Assembly: GCF_023702675.1 (NCBI RefSeq)
Contig: NZ_CP098478.1
Location: forward strand, 992,001 to 1,056,000
Reading direction: 5' to 3'
DNA: 64,000 bases
From: Acinetobacter sp. C26M
Lineage (GTDB): Bacteria > Pseudomonadota > Gammaproteobacteria > Pseudomonadales > Moraxellaceae
Position 1 is the first letter of the stretch; each line of letters opens with the position of its first letter. This document shows, one piece after another, positions 62,912-64,000 of the stretch. The translations under genes were made by a program, and so were the position numbers. The notes beneath the pieces were generated by a model, which searched no databases, was not told where the DNA came from, and saw nothing but the letters and a program-made list of their open reading frames with translations.

Positions 62912-63478
62912 TTAAAATAGTCTTGGAATTTCTCGTGGACTGATCTGAAAACCATCCCGTTTACGACCAATATCACCTCTATAAGGCGTATGTGGACCTT
63001 TTAATAAGAACGGATAAGGAATATGGCGTTGATGATGGGTAAAGCCATATGTACCAATGCCAAGATATAGGTTGGGTGAAACTCTTCTGATCTCATCGAC
63101 CATATTGATACTTCCGCATGTCGAATGAAATTGACGGTAAACAAGTTGGTAGGCAGGTTGGTTGTCGAAGCGAGAGGGAGCGATCATGGTCATCATTGGA
63201 TAACACTGCACAATGCGATGACCCTGCTGGAATGTGTTGTAGCCTTGACCAGTTGTTGAATTTAAAGGACGAAAGGCTTTACTCAGCCACTGACGAAAAA
63301 AATTATTTAAAGTGATATGACCGATTTTATCTGCTAGCCAATTCGGTTGAGATAACAGATATGCAGCGTATTCACCATTCATTTCTTCAATACTTGGTGA
63401 ATTAAGTGTATGAAACAAATCAAGAAGATCCTGTACTGAAAGTAGTCGTAAATCTTCTTCTGTATAATTTTTCTGCAT
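62912..63478 (-). CDS. Unknown protein, possibly GXWXG/DUF4334-like
   Basis: This is a 188-residue protein with GAGG 8 bases before the ATG. It begins with a helical part (LLSVQDLLDLFHTLNSPSIE) and EEMNGEYAAYLLSQPNWLAD, followed by beta strands FRQWLSKAFRPLNSTTGQGY and MVDEIRRVSPNLYLGIGTYG. This order recalls GXWXG/DUF4334 lipocalin-like proteins, but the tryptophan motif is not exact. It is the first gene of the TetR-controlled operon, so it may bind or help convert the operon's substrate. Confidence 0.65.
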   Translation of the reverse strand: MQKNYTEEDLRLLSVQDLLDLFHTLNSPSIEEMNGEYAAYLLSQPNWLADKIGHITLNNFFRQWLSKAFRPLNSTTGQGYNTFQQGHRIVQCYPMMTMIAPSRFDNQPAYQLVYRQFHSTCGSINMVDEIRRVSPNLYLGIGTYGFTHHQRHIPYPFLLKGPHTPYRGDIGRKRDGFQISPREIPRLF

Positions 63479-63497
63479 ATTACGGCCTCATTATTTT

Positions 63498-63553
63498 CTT
63501 GAATACCATTCAAGATGGAGTTGAATTTAATCATTTCTTGAACGGTATTCAAG
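63498..63553. promoter_or_regulatory. Two palindromic operators between the operon and the TetR gene
   Basis: CTTGAATACCATTCAAG (63498-63514) and CTTGAACGGTATTCAAG (63537-63553) are 17-bp imperfect palindromes with identical outer arms CTTGAA/TTCAAG, 39 bp apart. They lie in the 146-base divergent promoter region and are likely bound by the TetR protein encoded at 63625. Confidence 0.82.
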
Positions 63554-63624
63554 ATAGTGTAAAATAAAACCGACAAATGGTTTTCTGAGCTATAAATGTT
63601 TATGCTGAGAAATAGGAGATATTG

Positions 63625-64000
63625 ATGGCTCGTAATAAGCGTCTTCAAGACCGTGAAGAGAAACAAAAAGAGATTATAAGTGCTGCACGTACTTTATTCT
63701 TAAATGAAGGTTATGACGCAACTTCTATGAGCCGCATTGCGAATATTGCAGGAGTCGCGCCCAACACAATCTATTGGTATTTTAAAGATAAAGATGAATT
63801 ATTAATCACTATCCTAAATGCCGAACTTACTGAGCGCTTTTCGGGTTATATAGAGCTTCAAGAAAAAAACATCGTTGAGCGTTTATTATGGGTAATTGAT
63901 CAGTTTAAATTGGTAAAACAACTCGTGACTACAGTTCATGCACGATTGCATGTGTCTTCAGAAATTAATATTTGGCATGAACGCTTTCATATTCTTGTTG
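63625..64000 (+). CDS. TetR-family regulator 3 (3' end beyond window)
   Basis: This frame starts at ATG 63625, with AGGAG 6 bases upstream, and runs off the window after 125 codons. The N-terminal domain reads IISAARTLFLNEGYDATSMS, then RIANIAGVAPNTIYWYFKDK and DELLITIL, a standard TetR helix-turn-helix. It is divergent from the hydrolase/dehydrogenase operon, with two palindromes between, so it is very likely its local repressor. It is not close to TetR 1 and 2. Confidence 0.93.
   Translation, partial: MARNKRLQDREEKQKEIISAARTLFLNEGYDATSMSRIANIAGVAPNTIYWYFKDKDELLITILNAELTERFSGYIELQEKNIVERLLWVIDQFKLVKQLVTTVHARLHVSSEINIWHERFHILV

Overview
The window looks like an Acinetobacter chromosome. The evidence is an ABZJ_00895-type membrane protein, an anthranilate dioxygenase cluster of Acinetobacter type, the CpaA/CpaB protease-chaperone pair, and an Ata/AtaA-type trimeric adhesin followed by TpgA. 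Functions are read from sequence motifs and family memory only; no database search was run.

Region 1 (1-15275) is ordinary backbone. It holds a GNAT acetyltransferase tail, a SDR39U1-type oxidoreductase, thiO (glycine oxidase), hemB, a YigI-type thioesterase and a methyltransferase. These are followed by antABC with an aromatic-acid MFS importer and an AraC regulator, then an EmrAB-type efflux pair, then the tmRNA gene ssrA.

Region 2 (15276 to about 29430) is an integrative element inserted at the 3' end of ssrA. It has a tyrosine integrase, a protein ending in a ribbon-helix-helix-like segment, a YagK/YfjJ-type HUH replication protein and a probable HUH-less relative of it. A highly structured non-coding leader with a 22-codon ORF comes next, then two lipoproteins, a zinc-ribbon membrane protein, and a DUF932 / YqaJ / RDF-like / AlpA module. 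Its cargo is a 587-residue protein with a C-terminal HEPN-like Rx4H motif.

Region 3 (about 29430-34620) is bounded by two more copies of the ssrA 3'-end sequence. It carries an McrBC-type restriction system whose McrB has a large extra domain inserted between Walker A and Walker B.

Region 4 (about 34620-60580) is A/T-rich accessory DNA. It contains cpaA-cpaB, decayed copies of the region 2 backbone, and an amine-oxidation block (copper amine oxidase, LuxR regulator, aldehyde dehydrogenase, flavin amine oxidase). A giant trimeric autotransporter follows, with eight apparently identical 531-bp repeats, and then tpgA. The last block has two related TetR regulators, a coniferyl-aldehyde-dehydrogenase-like enzyme, an unknown helical protein, a FadL-type porin and a DUF2147 protein. 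Several palindromes of one type lie upstream of the flavin amine oxidase, the adhesin, the second aldehyde dehydrogenase and one TetR gene, suggesting one TetR-controlled regulon. A fourth ssrA-like scar and more element debris close the region (59941-61011).

Region 5 (61106-64000) is a three-gene operon (188-residue unknown, short-chain dehydrogenase, alpha/beta hydrolase). It is divergent from a partial TetR gene, with two palindromic operators between them.

The best candidates for something undescribed are the stand-alone HEPN-like cargo protein, the HUH-less Rep relative, the structured leader with its short ORF kept in a second decayed element, and the shared TetR operator linking amine/aldehyde oxidation to adhesion.
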